64,000 nt of DNA, from NCBI RefSeq assembly GCF_005080885.1, contig NZ_CP034864.1, positions 271,282-335,281 of the forward strand. Reading direction: 5' to 3'. The number at the start of each line of letters is the position of its first letter. Position 1 is the first letter of the stretch. The notes beneath the pieces were generated by a model, which saw only the letters and a list, made by a program, of their open reading frames with translations, was not told the DNA's origin and made no database searches. Positions 39,306 to 49,573 of the stretch are shown piece after piece. The DNA is from Buchnera aphidicola (Macrosiphoniella sanborni). GTDB taxonomy: Bacteria; Pseudomonadota; Gammaproteobacteria; Enterobacterales; Enterobacteriaceae. A program made the translations under genes and the position numbers.

Positions 39306-40592
39306 ATGAGTCAATCTGATACACTTTTTGATTATAAACATATTTGGCATCCTTATTCTTCAATGATTAATCCTCATCCGTGCTATACTGTAATTTCTGC
39401 TAAAGGTGTTTATTTAAAATTAAAAAACGGTAAAAATATAATAGATGGGATGTCTTCATGGTGGTCCGCAATACATGGCTATAATCATCCTGTTTTAAAT
39501 AAAGCTTTAAAAAAACAAATTAGAAAAATGTCACACGTAATGTTTGGTGGAATTACTCATCCTGCAGCAATTGCATTATGTCGGCAATTGATATCATTAA
39601 CACCAAAAAAACTAGATTGTGTTTTCTTGTCAGATTCTGGTTCAGTATCAATTGAAGTAGCAATAAAAATGTTAATACAGTATTGGCAATCATTAGGTCA
39701 AACAAGAAAAACATTTTTAACAATTCGAAATGGTTATCATGGCGATACTTTTGCTGCTATTTCAGTTTCTGATCCTAACAATTCGTTTCATAAAATATAT
39801 CATAATATATTACTAAAAAATTTATTTGCTGATGCACCAGTTTCTTCTTTTCACGATAATTGGAATAATAGCGATATTATATCTTTTACAAAAATAATAG
39901 AAAAAAATTCTTACAAAATCGCTGGAGTTATATTAGAACCTATAGTTCAAGGTGTAGGTGGAATGCGTTTTTATCATCCCACTTACTTAAAAAAAATAAA
40001 AATTTTATGTGAATATTATTCTATCCCATTGATTTTTGATGAAATCGCAACAGGATTTGGAAGAACTGGAAAAATTTTTGCTTTTGAACATGCTGATGTC
40101 ATTCCAGATATACTATGCTTAGGAAAATCAATTACAGGTGGAACAATCACTTTAGCTGCGACTTTAACATCGCGTTACATCGCAAATACTATTAGTCAAA
40201 GTGAAACTAATTGTTTTATGCATGGTCCAACTTATATGGGTAATCCATTAGCATGCGCTGTAGCTAATGCTAATATAAAAATATTAAAAACTAACATATG
40301 GAAAAAACAAGTATATAATATTGAAAAACAACTTTCTACAAGTCTACTACCATTAATTGATCACCCTTATGTTATTGATGTACGTGTTTTAGGAGCTATC
40401 GGAGTGGTTGAATGTTCCCGTTCAGTTAATATGTTATTAATACAAAAATTTTTTGTTGAACATGGTGTTTGGATTAGACCATTTAAAAAATTAATTTATA
40501 TTATACCACCTTATATTATTAGTACTCAGGCATTAAATAAGTTAACTAATGTTATCATAGATGCGTTGAATCATGATTTTCTATTTTTATAA
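39306..40592 (+). CDS. bioA: Adenosylmethionine-8-amino-7-oxononanoate aminotransferase
   Basis: 428 residues (E. coli 429). PLP aminotransferase making diaminopelargonate from KAPA with SAM as amino donor. IWHPYSSM at the N terminus, GMSSWWSAIHGYNHP, IFDEIATGFGRTG, and the PLP lysine in LCLGKSITGG are all present. The 80-bp divergent region to bioB holds only one half-site-like GGTTTA, not a full BirA operator. The stop lies 7 bp from the convergent pgl. Confidence 0.96.
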   Translation: MSQSDTLFDYKHIWHPYSSMINPHPCYTVISAKGVYLKLKNGKNIIDGMSSWWSAIHGYNHPVLNKALKKQIRKMSHVMFGGITHPAAIALCRQLISLTPKKLDCVFLSDSGSVSIEVAIKMLIQYWQSLGQTRKTFLTIRNGYHGDTFAAISVSDPNNSFHKIYHNILLKNLFADAPVSSFHDNWNNSDIISFTKIIEKNSYKIAGVILEPIVQGVGGMRFYHPTYLKKIKILCEYYSIPLIFDEIATGFGRTGKIFAFEHADVIPDILCLGKSITGGTITLAATLTSRYIANTISQSETNCFMHGPTYMGNPLACAVANANIKILKTNIWKKQVYNIEKQLSTSLLPLIDHPYVIDVRVLGAIGVVECSRSVNMLLIQKFFVEHGVWIRPFKKLIYIIPPYIISTQALNKLTNVIIDALNHDFLFL

Positions 40593-40599
40593 ATTTATT

Positions 40600-41604
40600 T
40601 TAATCTAAACTATGTACAAGTATCCATATAGGTCTATGACCTGTATCATATGTATTGAGTTGATTTAATTCTCCAGTATTTTTGCAAATATCATAGATAG
40701 CTAATCTATTAGATTTTTCACCCGCAACAATTAAATATTGATTGTCGGGATCAATACAAAAAGATCTAGGTTGCAATTCTGTTGGATAACTTTTAATAAA
40801 AATAATTTTTTTATTATCAGAATCAATATGAAATAATGAAATAATATTCAAATATCGATCAGAAACATATAAAAAACGTCCGCATGATGTTAAATGAATA
40901 TCAGACGACCAATAATTTTTTAATAATTTATTAGAAGTAATATTAATATTTTGTATATTTTTTACTTGAATAGTATTTTTTGTATTATCAATTTTCCAAA
41001 CATCTACAGTTCCATTTAACTCATTAATAGTATAAAAAAAATCTTGATTTGGATGGAAAGTAATATGACGTGGTCCAGATTGTTTTTGAGTATAAAGTAT
41101 TTTTTGTTCAGTATTTTTTAATATTCCAAAATCAGTTAAATAATACAAATAAATACAATCTTCTTTTAGAGATGTAACAAATAAGACATTATATTTGTAA
41201 TTTACTTTAGCAGCATGACAACCTTGTATATTACAAATAATTTGAATAGGATTATGAGGAATTCCATTTTTATCTAATCGGCTCACAATAAGAGTATTAG
41301 AATGATAAGAACTACAAAATAGTAATTTCTTATTTTGATCAAAAGAAAGATAGTTCGCTTTTCCTGGAAAAGAAATTGCATGTTGTTTATTAAGATAACC
41401 ATTTTTATCTATATTAAAAGTAATAATTTGATTATCTTTTGAAATTCCAGCATATAATAATTTTTTATTTTTAATAATATTGATAGGTTGAACTTGACTG
41501 TATATTTCTACTTTTTGTATTAAATCTATGCTGCCATTGTTATATAAATTCCATACTTCTATACTTTGACTATCTGAGTTTGAAATATAAATAACTTTTT
41601 TCAT
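40600..41604 (-). CDS. pgl: 6-phosphogluconolactonase (YbhE/Pgl type)
   Basis: 334 residues (E. coli 331). Seven-bladed beta-propeller lactonase of the oxidative pentose phosphate pathway. Start MKKVIYISNSDSQSIEVW; repeated blade motifs such as PRHITFHPNQDFFYTINE and SCGRFLYVSDR; C terminus DTGHRPIWILV. It is next to the bio cluster, as in E. coli. Confidence 0.95.
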   Translation of the reverse strand: MKKVIYISNSDSQSIEVWNLYNNGSIDLIQKVEIYSQVQPINIIKNKKLLYAGISKDNQIITFNIDKNGYLNKQHAISFPGKANYLSFDQNKKLLFCSSYHSNTLIVSRLDKNGIPHNPIQIICNIQGCHAAKVNYKYNVLFVTSLKEDCIYLYYLTDFGILKNTEQKILYTQKQSGPRHITFHPNQDFFYTINELNGTVDVWKIDNTKNTIQVKNIQNINITSNKLLKNYWSSDIHLTSCGRFLYVSDRYLNIISLFHIDSDNKKIIFIKSYPTELQPRSFCIDPDNQYLIVAGEKSNRLAIYDICKNTGELNQLNTYDTGHRPIWILVHSLD

Positions 41605-41720
41605 ATAATTTCTCTAATTTTTTGTCAAATAAAACAACGATAATAGTATTTAAAGAAATATTGTCAAAATAAATACAATATGAAAAATATTTATTTAGAT
41701 GATATATTATTAAATAAATT

Positions 41721-44159
41721 TTATAGAGCATGTTGATATAAATTTCTTAATAAATTTATAATCCATTTGAGACGTAAATAATCATCGTCTAAATTTATAA
41801 TAAATTGAATTTTTCTCGAATTTACCATTTTCCAAATATTAGGTTCTTTTTGAAATATTTTTAGTAAATATTCAATATTTAAGGAATTTTTATAATGAAA
41901 TTCTATTAATCCTATTTTTTTATTAGATTTTATATATTTAATGCCTAATTGATAAGCTATCAATCGAATTTTTGCAATTAAAACTAAATTTTTAGCAAAT
42001 GCAGGAAGTATGCCAAATTGATCAAAAAGTTCATTTTTTATTTCTTCTACTTGTTTTTCATTTTTGGCATTTGCAAGTTTTTTATAAAAAAATAGTCTTG
42101 TATTAACATCAATAATATAATTCTCAGGTAATAAAGAAGATACATACAATTTGATTTCTAACGATTGTTGTAAAATTTTATCTTTAGACAAAGATTCACC
42201 TGTTTTTAATAAATTTACAGCATTTTTTAATAGTTTTATATATAAAGAAAAACCGATATTTTTTATATGTCCACTTTGTTCTTTTCCTAATATTTCTCCT
42301 ACTCCTCTAATTTCAAGGTCGTGATTTGATAAAGAAAAGCCTCCTCCAAAATTATCTACTGAAGAAATTGCTTCTAATCTTTTTTTTGCATCTATAGTAA
42401 TATTCTTAAAATTATTTACAAGAAATAAGGCATATGCTTGATGATTTGATCTACCAACACGACCACGCATTTGATGAAGTTGTGATAATCCAAAATGATC
42501 TGCATTTTCAATAATAATTGTATTTGCTTGAGGTATATCAACACCACTTTCGATGATTGTAGTGCATACTAAAACATTAAATTTATTATTATAAAATTGA
42601 TTCATGACTTTTTTAAAGTCAAGATTATTCATTTGTCCGTGTCCTACTTTAATTTTTGCTTCAGGGATCAACATTGATAACTTTTTTGCAACATTAATAA
42701 TATTTTGAACTTTATTATATACATAATAACTTTGCCCACCTCTTAAAATTTCACGTAATATTGTTTTTCTTATTAATATAGGATTATATTCTTGAATAAA
42801 AGTTTTAATAGCTAGTCTTTTAGCTGGAGGTTTAGATATAATAGATACATCTTTTATACCAGTTATAGCCATATTTAAAGTGCGGGGTATAGGTGTAGCT
42901 GTTAATGTTAAAATATCAATATTAGAATATATTTTTTTAATAATTTCTTTATGATTTACACCAAATTTATGCTCTTCATCAATAATTAATAAACCAATAT
43001 TAAACCATTTTATTTTTTTAAATAATAGTTTATGAGTGCCTATCAAAATATTAATTTTTCCGTTTTCAGATTTCTGAAAAATTGAATTTTGTTCTTTTGA
43101 TGTTTGCAATCTAGATAATATATTAATAATAAAATTGTAATTTGAAAAACGTTTTCGAAAATTTTTGTAATGTTGTTGTGCTAATAAAGTTGTTGGAACT
43201 AAAATAACAACTTGTTTATTATTCCAAACTGATATAAAAGATGCTCGCATTGCAATTTCTGTTTTTCCAAAACCAACATCGCCACAAATTAAGCGATCCA
43301 TAGGAACTGATTTTTGCATATCTTTTATTACAGATTTCATTACTTCATTTTGATCTTTTGTTATTTTAAACGGACAATCTTGACAAAAAAGTTCATATGA
43401 TTTTTTTTCTATTAAAAAAGAATAACCTGTTTTAGTTGCCCTTTTTGAATAAATGCGCAACAAATAAGCTGCATGATCATAAATAATACTGCTAATTTTA
43501 TTCTTTTCTTTATTCCATTCTTCACCACCTAATTTATGAAGAGGAGCATGTTCTATCGACGTTTCAGTATAAGGTGAAACAAGGTGTAAATAGGAAACAG
43601 GTACATATAATCTATCTCCTTCTGCATAGGAAATAATTAAATATTCTGATTTTATGCTAGCTGTTTTAATAGTAGTTAATCCTTGATATCTTCCAATTCC
43701 ATGTTCAATATGTATAATAGGATGATTTAAAATTAATTGAGATAAACTGCTTTTTTGAAAAGAATTAATATTTCCGGATTTTTTTAAATATTTTTTATTA
43801 TGAATTAATCCTATTAATAAATCTTTGGTAGAAATAAATAAAATATTATTTTTTTTATCCAAGAAACTATTTTGAATTTTTTTTATCATATAAAAATAAT
43901 TAATATTTTCTTTAATATTAATAATATTTTGAATATGTTGAGGAAAAATTTTATTTTGTTGTAAATATTTTAAAATCTCATTCAAAGATTTTTCTGGTGC
44001 TAAAGAAAAAATTATTTTCCCTGAAAACAAATATAAATAAGATAGTAATGTCTTGATATTATCTAGATGATTTACATTATGAAATAAATTTAATATTTTT
44101 TGATATGTAACATTAATAATATTTTTATTTTTTGAAATTTTATTTTCTATAATTTTCAT
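41721..44159 (-). CDS. mfd: Mfd transcription-repair coupling factor, lacking the N-terminal UvrB-like module
   Basis: 812 residues against 1148 in E. coli; alignment by motif spacing puts the start just before domain D3. So D1a, D2 and D1b (the UvrB-like part that binds UvrA) are absent. Present: D3, the RNA-polymerase-interacting domain at about 135-205 (IHIEHGIGRYQGL), P-loop GDVGFGKT (293-300), DEEH (394-397), TATPIPRT, QMRGRVGRSNH, and the C-terminal D7 region. The upstream 397 bp contain no readable N-terminal part. Likely an RNA-polymerase-displacing translocase without repair recruitment. Order mfd/lolCDE as in E. coli. Confidence 0.95.
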   Translation of the reverse strand: MKIIENKISKNKNIINVTYQKILNLFHNVNHLDNIKTLLSYLYLFSGKIIFSLAPEKSLNEILKYLQQNKIFPQHIQNIINIKENINYFYMIKKIQNSFLDKKNNILFISTKDLLIGLIHNKKYLKKSGNINSFQKSSLSQLILNHPIIHIEHGIGRYQGLTTIKTASIKSEYLIISYAEGDRLYVPVSYLHLVSPYTETSIEHAPLHKLGGEEWNKEKNKISSIIYDHAAYLLRIYSKRATKTGYSFLIEKKSYELFCQDCPFKITKDQNEVMKSVIKDMQKSVPMDRLICGDVGFGKTEIAMRASFISVWNNKQVVILVPTTLLAQQHYKNFRKRFSNYNFIINILSRLQTSKEQNSIFQKSENGKINILIGTHKLLFKKIKWFNIGLLIIDEEHKFGVNHKEIIKKIYSNIDILTLTATPIPRTLNMAITGIKDVSIISKPPAKRLAIKTFIQEYNPILIRKTILREILRGGQSYYVYNKVQNIINVAKKLSMLIPEAKIKVGHGQMNNLDFKKVMNQFYNNKFNVLVCTTIIESGVDIPQANTIIIENADHFGLSQLHQMRGRVGRSNHQAYALFLVNNFKNITIDAKKRLEAISSVDNFGGGFSLSNHDLEIRGVGEILGKEQSGHIKNIGFSLYIKLLKNAVNLLKTGESLSKDKILQQSLEIKLYVSSLLPENYIIDVNTRLFFYKKLANAKNEKQVEEIKNELFDQFGILPAFAKNLVLIAKIRLIAYQLGIKYIKSNKKIGLIEFHYKNSLNIEYLLKIFQKEPNIWKMVNSRKIQFIINLDDDYLRLKWIINLLRNLYQHAL

Positions 44160-44556
44160 AATAGATTATTTCTTTAAAAAAAGTAATAATTATTGATTTT
44201 TAAAAAATTGTTTTTTTTTGATACATTTTATTGAAAAAGTTTTATGATGTTTAATCATATGTTCTTACATATGCTAATTTTTGTTTAGATTAAAATTATT
44301 TTTTAAAATTCTGAGATATTTAAAATTTTTGGATAAAGTTCTTAAAATACTTAAAAGTATTCTTATTTTAATATTTATATTAAAATTCTTAATTAATAAA
44401 GTATAGAATATTAATATATATTATAGAGATGATATTTATAAATTAAATATAATTTAATTTTTATTAATAACATATATCTTTTATTACTAAAAAAAACATT
44501 GTATAAAATACTTAAAATATAAAAAGATTTTTTATTTGTTTAAGAAAATATAAAAA
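44160..44556. other. 397-bp divergent intergenic region, mfd / lolC
   Basis: Promoter region for both mfd and lolC by position. No ORF. In E. coli ycfT lies here; no remnant is visible, nor is the missing mfd 5' half. A short palindrome with arms aatactt and aagtatt spans 44346-44361. I cannot assign -35/-10 elements reliably in DNA this A/T-rich. Confidence 0.5.
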
Positions 44557-45777
44557 ATGTATAAACCTATATATCTGTTTATCGCTTTACGTTATTTATG
44601 GAATATTTATTCACCTAATTTTAAAAAAATTTTTGTTATTTTATCTATTATTAGTATCACTATAAGTACTATTGCATTGATTATTACAATATCTATGATA
44701 AATGGATCTGAAGAATATTTTAAAAAAAATATTTTATCTATAATTCCCCATTTAATTATTACTAATAACAACCAATATGTTAAAAAAATAGATTTTCCTA
44801 AAGGTATTCTACAAATAAATAATATTGAAAAAATTTCTGATTTAATTTGTAAAGAAATTATTGTACAAAATAGGAATAATATTTCTGCTGCAGAAATAAT
44901 GGGTGTAGATAAAAGTAATCATGATAATATCATCAATTATAAAATAGAAAATATTTTAAAAAAATTAAAACCAAATAGATATAATGTAATTATCGGAAAA
45001 AAATTGGCTCAAAAACTTCATGTACATACTGGCGATAAAATTAATTTAATACTTTTATCAAATGCAAGAAATAATTTTTCAGGAAAAATTTTTAATCAAA
45101 ATATATTTAAAATAATCGATATTTTTTCCACTTCTAGTGAGGTTGATTATTATCAAATATTAATGAATAAAAAAGATAGTTTAAATTTTTTAAGATATTC
45201 TAAAAATTATATTAGTGGATGGAGAGTATGGTTAAAAAATCCATTAAATTTAGATTTTTATCAATTTAAACAATTTAAACAATTTAAAAAAATAAAAAAT
45301 AAATTAATATTATTTGATTGGACACTGCAAAAAGGTGAATTATTTAAAGCTATGAAGATTGAAAAATATATTATGTTTTTTTTATTTTTTTTAATATTAA
45401 TATTATCTATTATAAATATATTTATAAATTTAACTACATATATATTAGAAAATAAGCACGTTATTTCAATTTTACAAACACAAGGATTATCTAATTCGAA
45501 AATTATGCTAATATTTATTATATTTGGTTCAGGAAATGCTATCATTGGTAATATATTAGGTACAATCATTGCTATTTCATTAATTATACAAAATGATCTG
45601 TTAAAATTTTTCATTAACTTTTTTTTTGATGAAAATAATATAACAATTTTAATTTTACCTCATCAAATTTTTATCATTAATATCATATCTATCTTACTAA
45701 CTATTTTTGCAACATTGTATCCGTCCTGGAAGGCTATTCAATTAAAACCAGTTAGAGTTTTATCTAAAAATGAATAA
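44557..45777 (+). CDS. lolC: Lipoprotein-releasing ABC transporter permease LolC
   Basis: 406 residues (E. coli 399). One N-terminal membrane helix, a large periplasmic domain, and three C-terminal helices: the MacB/FtsX-like topology. The N terminus IYLFIALRYLWN and the C-terminal LYPSWKAIQLKPVRVL match LolC rather than LolE. With LolD and LolE it extracts outer-membrane lipoproteins from the inner membrane. A 9-bp repeat adds QFK units in the periplasmic domain. It overlaps lolD by 8 bases. Confidence 0.94.
   Translation: MYKPIYLFIALRYLWNIYSPNFKKIFVILSIISITISTIALIITISMINGSEEYFKKNILSIIPHLIITNNNQYVKKIDFPKGILQINNIEKISDLICKEIIVQNRNNISAAEIMGVDKSNHDNIINYKIENILKKLKPNRYNVIIGKKLAQKLHVHTGDKINLILLSNARNNFSGKIFNQNIFKIIDIFSTSSEVDYYQILMNKKDSLNFLRYSKNYISGWRVWLKNPLNLDFYQFKQFKQFKKIKNKLILFDWTLQKGELFKAMKIEKYIMFFLFFLILILSIINIFINLTTYILENKHVISILQTQGLSNSKIMLIFIIFGSGNAIIGNILGTIIAISLIIQNDLLKFFINFFFDENNITILILPHQIFIINIISILLTIFATLYPSWKAIQLKPVRVLSKNE
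45262..45288 (+). repeat. Three tandem copies of caatttaaa inside lolC
   Basis: Perfect 9-bp unit at 45262-45270, 45271-45279 and 45280-45288, encoding (QFK)3. It lies in a segment longer than in E. coli LolC, so it looks like a recent in-frame expansion. Confidence 0.85.
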
Positions 45778-46456
45778 TATTATTATAAAATGTATTAATT
45801 TAAGCAAATCTTATCAAGATAGAGATTTTAATTATGAGATTTTGAAGAATATATCTTTTGAATTAAAAAAAGGAGATATAACTGGTATTATCGGACAATC
45901 AGGTTCAGGAAAAACTACTTTTTTACATGTATTATCTGGATTAGATACTCCTACCTCTGGTCAAATTTTATTTTATGGTCGACCCTTTGATTCAATGACA
46001 TCTTATGAAATAGCAAAATTTAGAAATACAAAACTAGGTTTTATTTATCAATTTCATTATTTAATGTTAGATTTTAATGTCTTAGAAAATGTTGCCATAC
46101 CTCTTTTAATTAATAATAAAAGTGTTAAAGAATCTGAAGAAACAGCATATCAAATATTAAAAAAAATAAAATTAGAACATAAAATAAAAAAATATCCATC
46201 TGAAATTTCTGGAGGTGAAAGACAACGTGTTGCCATTGCTAGAGCTTTTGTAAATAAACCAGATTTAATTATAGCAGATGAACCAACTGGTAATTTAGAT
46301 GAATATAATATTCATATTATTTTAAATTTAATATTTGAATTTAATACTAATTTTAAAACATCTTTTTTGATTGTAACACATGATCCTATTTTGATAAAAA
46401 AAATACCTTTTTTGCTTCACATGAAAAATGGAGAATTATTTAATTATGAAAATTAA
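45770..46456 (+). CDS. lolD: Lipoprotein-releasing ABC transporter ATPase LolD
   Basis: 228 residues (E. coli 233). Walker A GQSGSGKT (42-49), family segment [21 protein letters not shown], signature [13 protein letters not shown], Walker [13 protein letters not shown]-loop VTHDP. It energises LolCE. The start overlaps the lolC stop, and lolE begins 15 bp after it. Confidence 0.96.
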   Translation: MNNIIIKCINLSKSYQDRDFNYEILKNISFELKKGDITGIIGQSGSGKTTFLHVLSGLDTPTSGQILFYGRPFDSMTSYEIAKFRNTKLGFIYQFHYLMLDFNVLENVAIPLLINNKSVKESEETAYQILKKIKLEHKIKKYPSEISGGERQRVAIARAFVNKPDLIIADEPTGNLDEYNIHIILNLIFEFNTNFKTSFLIVTHDPILIKKIPFLLHMKNGELFNYEN

Positions 46457-46471
46457 AACAAGATTAATGAA

Positions 46472-47707
46472 ATGAATTTTTTACCTATTTTAATTGCAAA
46501 AAAATTATATTTAAAAGATAAAAAAAATTACACAATATTTTTTGTTACAATCTTATCTAGAATAGGTATATTTATCAGTGTATTTGCATTAATTATGAGT
46601 TTTAGTGCATTAAATGGATTTCAAAAATTATTAAATAACACAGTATTATCTACTTTACCTCATGCAATTATACAATTGACTGAAAAATCATATATAAACT
46701 GGAAAGATATGATTATTAAATTAAAAATGTTTCCAGAAGTTTCTTATTCTGAACCTTATATTATTAAAAATGGATTACTTATTGTTAAAAATAAAATTAA
46801 AACAATTGAAATGAAAAGTTTTAGACATATTAAATATTTAAAAAAAAATCTTCTTTATTTAGATAAAAAAAATATTTTTTTGACAAAAAAAAATATCAAT
46901 GAAATTATAATTTCATCTTATTTAGCAAAATATTTATCAATTAAAATAGGAGATTCAATTGATTTGATTTTTTTTAATGAAGATAATAATCATATAAGTT
47001 CATATTTCAAACATTTTTCTTTTAAAATTTCAAATATATTTGAGTCAAATGGTATATTAGATACAAACCTTGTATATATTCCATTTAGTTTTTTTAAAAA
47101 TTTTTTAAATATTAATGATAATATTAACAGCATTGAATTACATATATCTGATCCATTACATGCAGATCAAATTATTTTAAATATTTTAAAAAAAATGCAT
47201 ACTCCCTTGCTTACATATACTTGGATGAATCATTATGAATTTATATATCATAATATTAAAAAAATCAAAACAATTGTATATTTAATTCTTATACTGTTAG
47301 TTATCATTTCATGTTTTAGTATTGCATCTATTTCTCTTATGACAATATCTAAAAAAACGCAAGAAATCGCTATTTTACGTAGTATCGGAGCAAGCAATAT
47401 TCTAATTCATCTTATTTTTTTATGTTATGGTTTACGTTCTATTTTAATAGGAAGTGTGATAGGTTTATTTACAGGGATAATAATTATTATTAATTATAAA
47501 AACATAAGATTTTTTCTAGAAAATAGATTTAAAGATAACATCTTATTTGATAATTTTTATTATCATAATTTTTTTCTATTAAAAATAGATTTATTAGATA
47601 TTATGACAATATTTATAAGTATTATAGGAATAGGTATTATAACAAATTGGTATCCAGCATATTGTGCCTCAAAAATAAATCCTAGTAGTATACTAAAAGA
47701 ATATTAA
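46472..47707 (+). CDS. lolE: Lipoprotein-releasing ABC transporter permease LolE
   Basis: 411 residues (E. coli 414). Same topology as LolC: helix, about 230-residue periplasmic domain, three helices. SISLMTISKKTQEIAILRSIGAS before the second helix and NWYPAYCASKINPSSILKEY at the end are family motifs. Low identity elsewhere, with Lys/Asn/Ile enrichment. It forms the heteromeric permease with LolC. Confidence 0.94.
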   Translation: MNFLPILIAKKLYLKDKKNYTIFFVTILSRIGIFISVFALIMSFSALNGFQKLLNNTVLSTLPHAIIQLTEKSYINWKDMIIKLKMFPEVSYSEPYIIKNGLLIVKNKIKTIEMKSFRHIKYLKKNLLYLDKKNIFLTKKNINEIIISSYLAKYLSIKIGDSIDLIFFNEDNNHISSYFKHFSFKISNIFESNGILDTNLVYIPFSFFKNFLNINDNINSIELHISDPLHADQIILNILKKMHTPLLTYTWMNHYEFIYHNIKKIKTIVYLILILLVIISCFSIASISLMTISKKTQEIAILRSIGASNILIHLIFLCYGLRSILIGSVIGLFTGIIIIINYKNIRFFLENRFKDNILFDNFYYHNFFLLKIDLLDIMTIFISIIGIGIITNWYPAYCASKINPSSILKEY

Positions 47708-47765
47708 TTAATAATTTTTAAATGAATAAAGAATTTTATAAAAAAATTTTTTCAATGGTGAAAAC

Positions 47766-48770
47766 ATGACTATTAAAATAGGAATTAATGGATTTGGTCG
47801 TATTGGACGTATATTATTTCGACTTGCTCAAAAACGTTCAGGTATTCAAGTAGTAGCTATTAATGATTTATTAAGCCCTGAGTATATTGCTTATATGCTT
47901 AAATATGATTCAACACATGGTAAATTTAAAGAAAATGTTCAAGTAACAAAAAACAATATTATTATTAATGATAAAAAAATTCGTATTACTTCTATTAAAG
48001 AACCTGAAAAATTAATGTGGGGTGATTTAGAAATCGATGTAGTAATTGAATCTACCGGTCTTTTTTTAACACAAGAAACAGCTTATAAACATATTTTATC
48101 CGGATCAAAAAAAGTAATTATTACAGGACCGTCTAAGGATGACATTCCAATGTTTGTCAAAGGTGCTAACTTTGATAAATATAAAGGAGAAAAAATTGTA
48201 TCTAATGCATCTTGTACAACTAATTGTTTAGCTCCTTTATCTAAAGTCATTGATGATGAACTTGAAATTATTGAAGGTTTAATGACAACAGTTCATGCTA
48301 CTACAGCTACTCAAAAAATTGTTGATAGTGCATCTTGTAAAGATTGGAGAGGTGGTAGAAGTGCATTGCAAAATATTATCCCTTCTTCTACAGGTGCTGC
48401 AATAGCTGTAGGTAAAGTATTACCACAACTTAATGGTAAATTAACTGGTATAGCATTTCGAGTGCCAGTATCAAACGTGTCTGTTGTAGATTTAACAGTA
48501 CGTTATAAAAAATCTGCTTCGTATTACGAAATATGTGACATTATTAAAAAAGCCTCCCAAGAAGATATGAAAGGCATTATTGGATATACTGAAGATGAAG
48601 TAGTTTCTACAGATTTTAACGGAGAAGAATTAACTTCTATTTTTGATGCAAAGGCAAGTTTATCTTTAAATGATAATTTTGTTAAATTAATTTCTTGGTA
48701 TGATAATGAAACTGGTTATTCTAGTAAAGTTCTTGATTTAGTTTATTTAATGTGTAGCACTAAAATATAA
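47766..48770 (+). CDS. gapA: Glyceraldehyde-3-phosphate dehydrogenase A
   Basis: 334 residues (E. coli 331). Glycolytic NAD-dependent dehydrogenase. Rossmann start [10 protein letters not shown]; catalytic C150 in [10 protein letters not shown]177 in [16 protein letters not shown] at the end. Codon use is less extreme than in its neighbours, consistent with high expression. A long perfect hairpin follows. Confidence 0.97.
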   Translation: MTIKIGINGFGRIGRILFRLAQKRSGIQVVAINDLLSPEYIAYMLKYDSTHGKFKENVQVTKNNIIINDKKIRITSIKEPEKLMWGDLEIDVVIESTGLFLTQETAYKHILSGSKKVIITGPSKDDIPMFVKGANFDKYKGEKIVSNASCTTNCLAPLSKVIDDELEIIEGLMTTVHATTATQKIVDSASCKDWRGGRSALQNIIPSSTGAAIAVGKVLPQLNGKLTGIAFRVPVSNVSVVDLTVRYKKSASYYEICDIIKKASQEDMKGIIGYTEDEVVSTDFNGEELTSIFDAKASLSLNDNFVKLISWYDNETGYSSKVLDLVYLMCSTKI

Positions 48771-48804
48771 TGATTTGCATATAAAATACTTTTTATTTTT
48801 TAAA

Positions 48805-48846
48805 ATTAAATGCAGTATTAAGTTTGTACTTAATACTGCATTTAAT
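48805..48846 (+). terminator. Perfect 19-bp hairpin after gapA
   Basis: Arm attaaatgcagtattaagt (48805-48823) is exactly complementary to 48828-48846 with loop ttgt. It lies 35 bases after the gapA stop. The longest perfect stem in the window. The following bases are T-rich (atttt, then a T6 run) but not an immediate U-tract. Probably the gapA terminator, and it also faces the convergent fldA. Confidence 0.7.
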
Positions 48847-49054
48847 ATTTTAAAAATATTTTTTAATTCAATAAGATTTATTATAATATTAAAAATAACT
48901 GTTTTTAAAACAATTGAAAAATTATTTTATATTTTTCTAAAAAATATATAATATGATTACATTTATTAAGGTATTTATTTAATCTAATAATTTTATAATC
49001 TGTCTAAAATGTATTATTTTGAAATAATACAAAGCATCTTTACAAAAAATTTAT

Positions 49055-49573
49055 TTAATCAGTTTCAGAAAAATGAGGAAGAATTATTTTTAACCATTCT
49101 TTAATTCTATTTTCAGTTTTTTCTGGTTGTCGATCTTCATCTAATATTAATCCAATAAAATATTCATTATTTAATAAAGCTTTAGATTGTTCAAAAAAAT
49201 ATCCTTTTGTTGGCCATTGGCCAATGATATGTCCTTTATTTTTTGTGATAATATTATAAATTACTCTTATTGCATCACAAAAATATTCACTATAATCTTC
49301 TTGATCACCACATCCAAATAATGCAATGGTTTTCTTAGAAAAATTAATTTTTTTCAAAGTTGGTAAAAAATCATCCCAATCGCATTGCATTTCACCATAA
49401 TACCAAGTAGGAATTCCTAATATTAAACAATTAAATTTTTCAATATCTTGTTGAGAAGATTCACTAATATCATGTAATATAGCACGATCATACCCTATGT
49501 ATTTTTGAATTGATTTAGCTATTTTTTCTGTATTACCAGTATCACTTCCAAAGAAAATACCTATTTTTTTCAT
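49055..49573 (-). CDS. fldA: Flavodoxin I
   Basis: 172 residues (E. coli 176). FMN-binding electron carrier for radical-SAM and MEP-pathway enzymes. Phosphate loop [12 protein letters not shown]; aromatic FMN stackers in [15 protein letters not shown] and [13 protein letters not shown] strong aagga box precedes the ATG. In E. coli it lies beside seqA/fur; here fur is absent. Confidence 0.97.
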   Translation of the reverse strand: MKKIGIFFGSDTGNTEKIAKSIQKYIGYDRAILHDISESSQQDIEKFNCLILGIPTWYYGEMQCDWDDFLPTLKKINFSKKTIALFGCGDQEDYSEYFCDAIRVIYNIITKNKGHIIGQWPTKGYFFEQSKALLNNEYFIGLILDEDRQPEKTENRIKEWLKIILPHFSETD

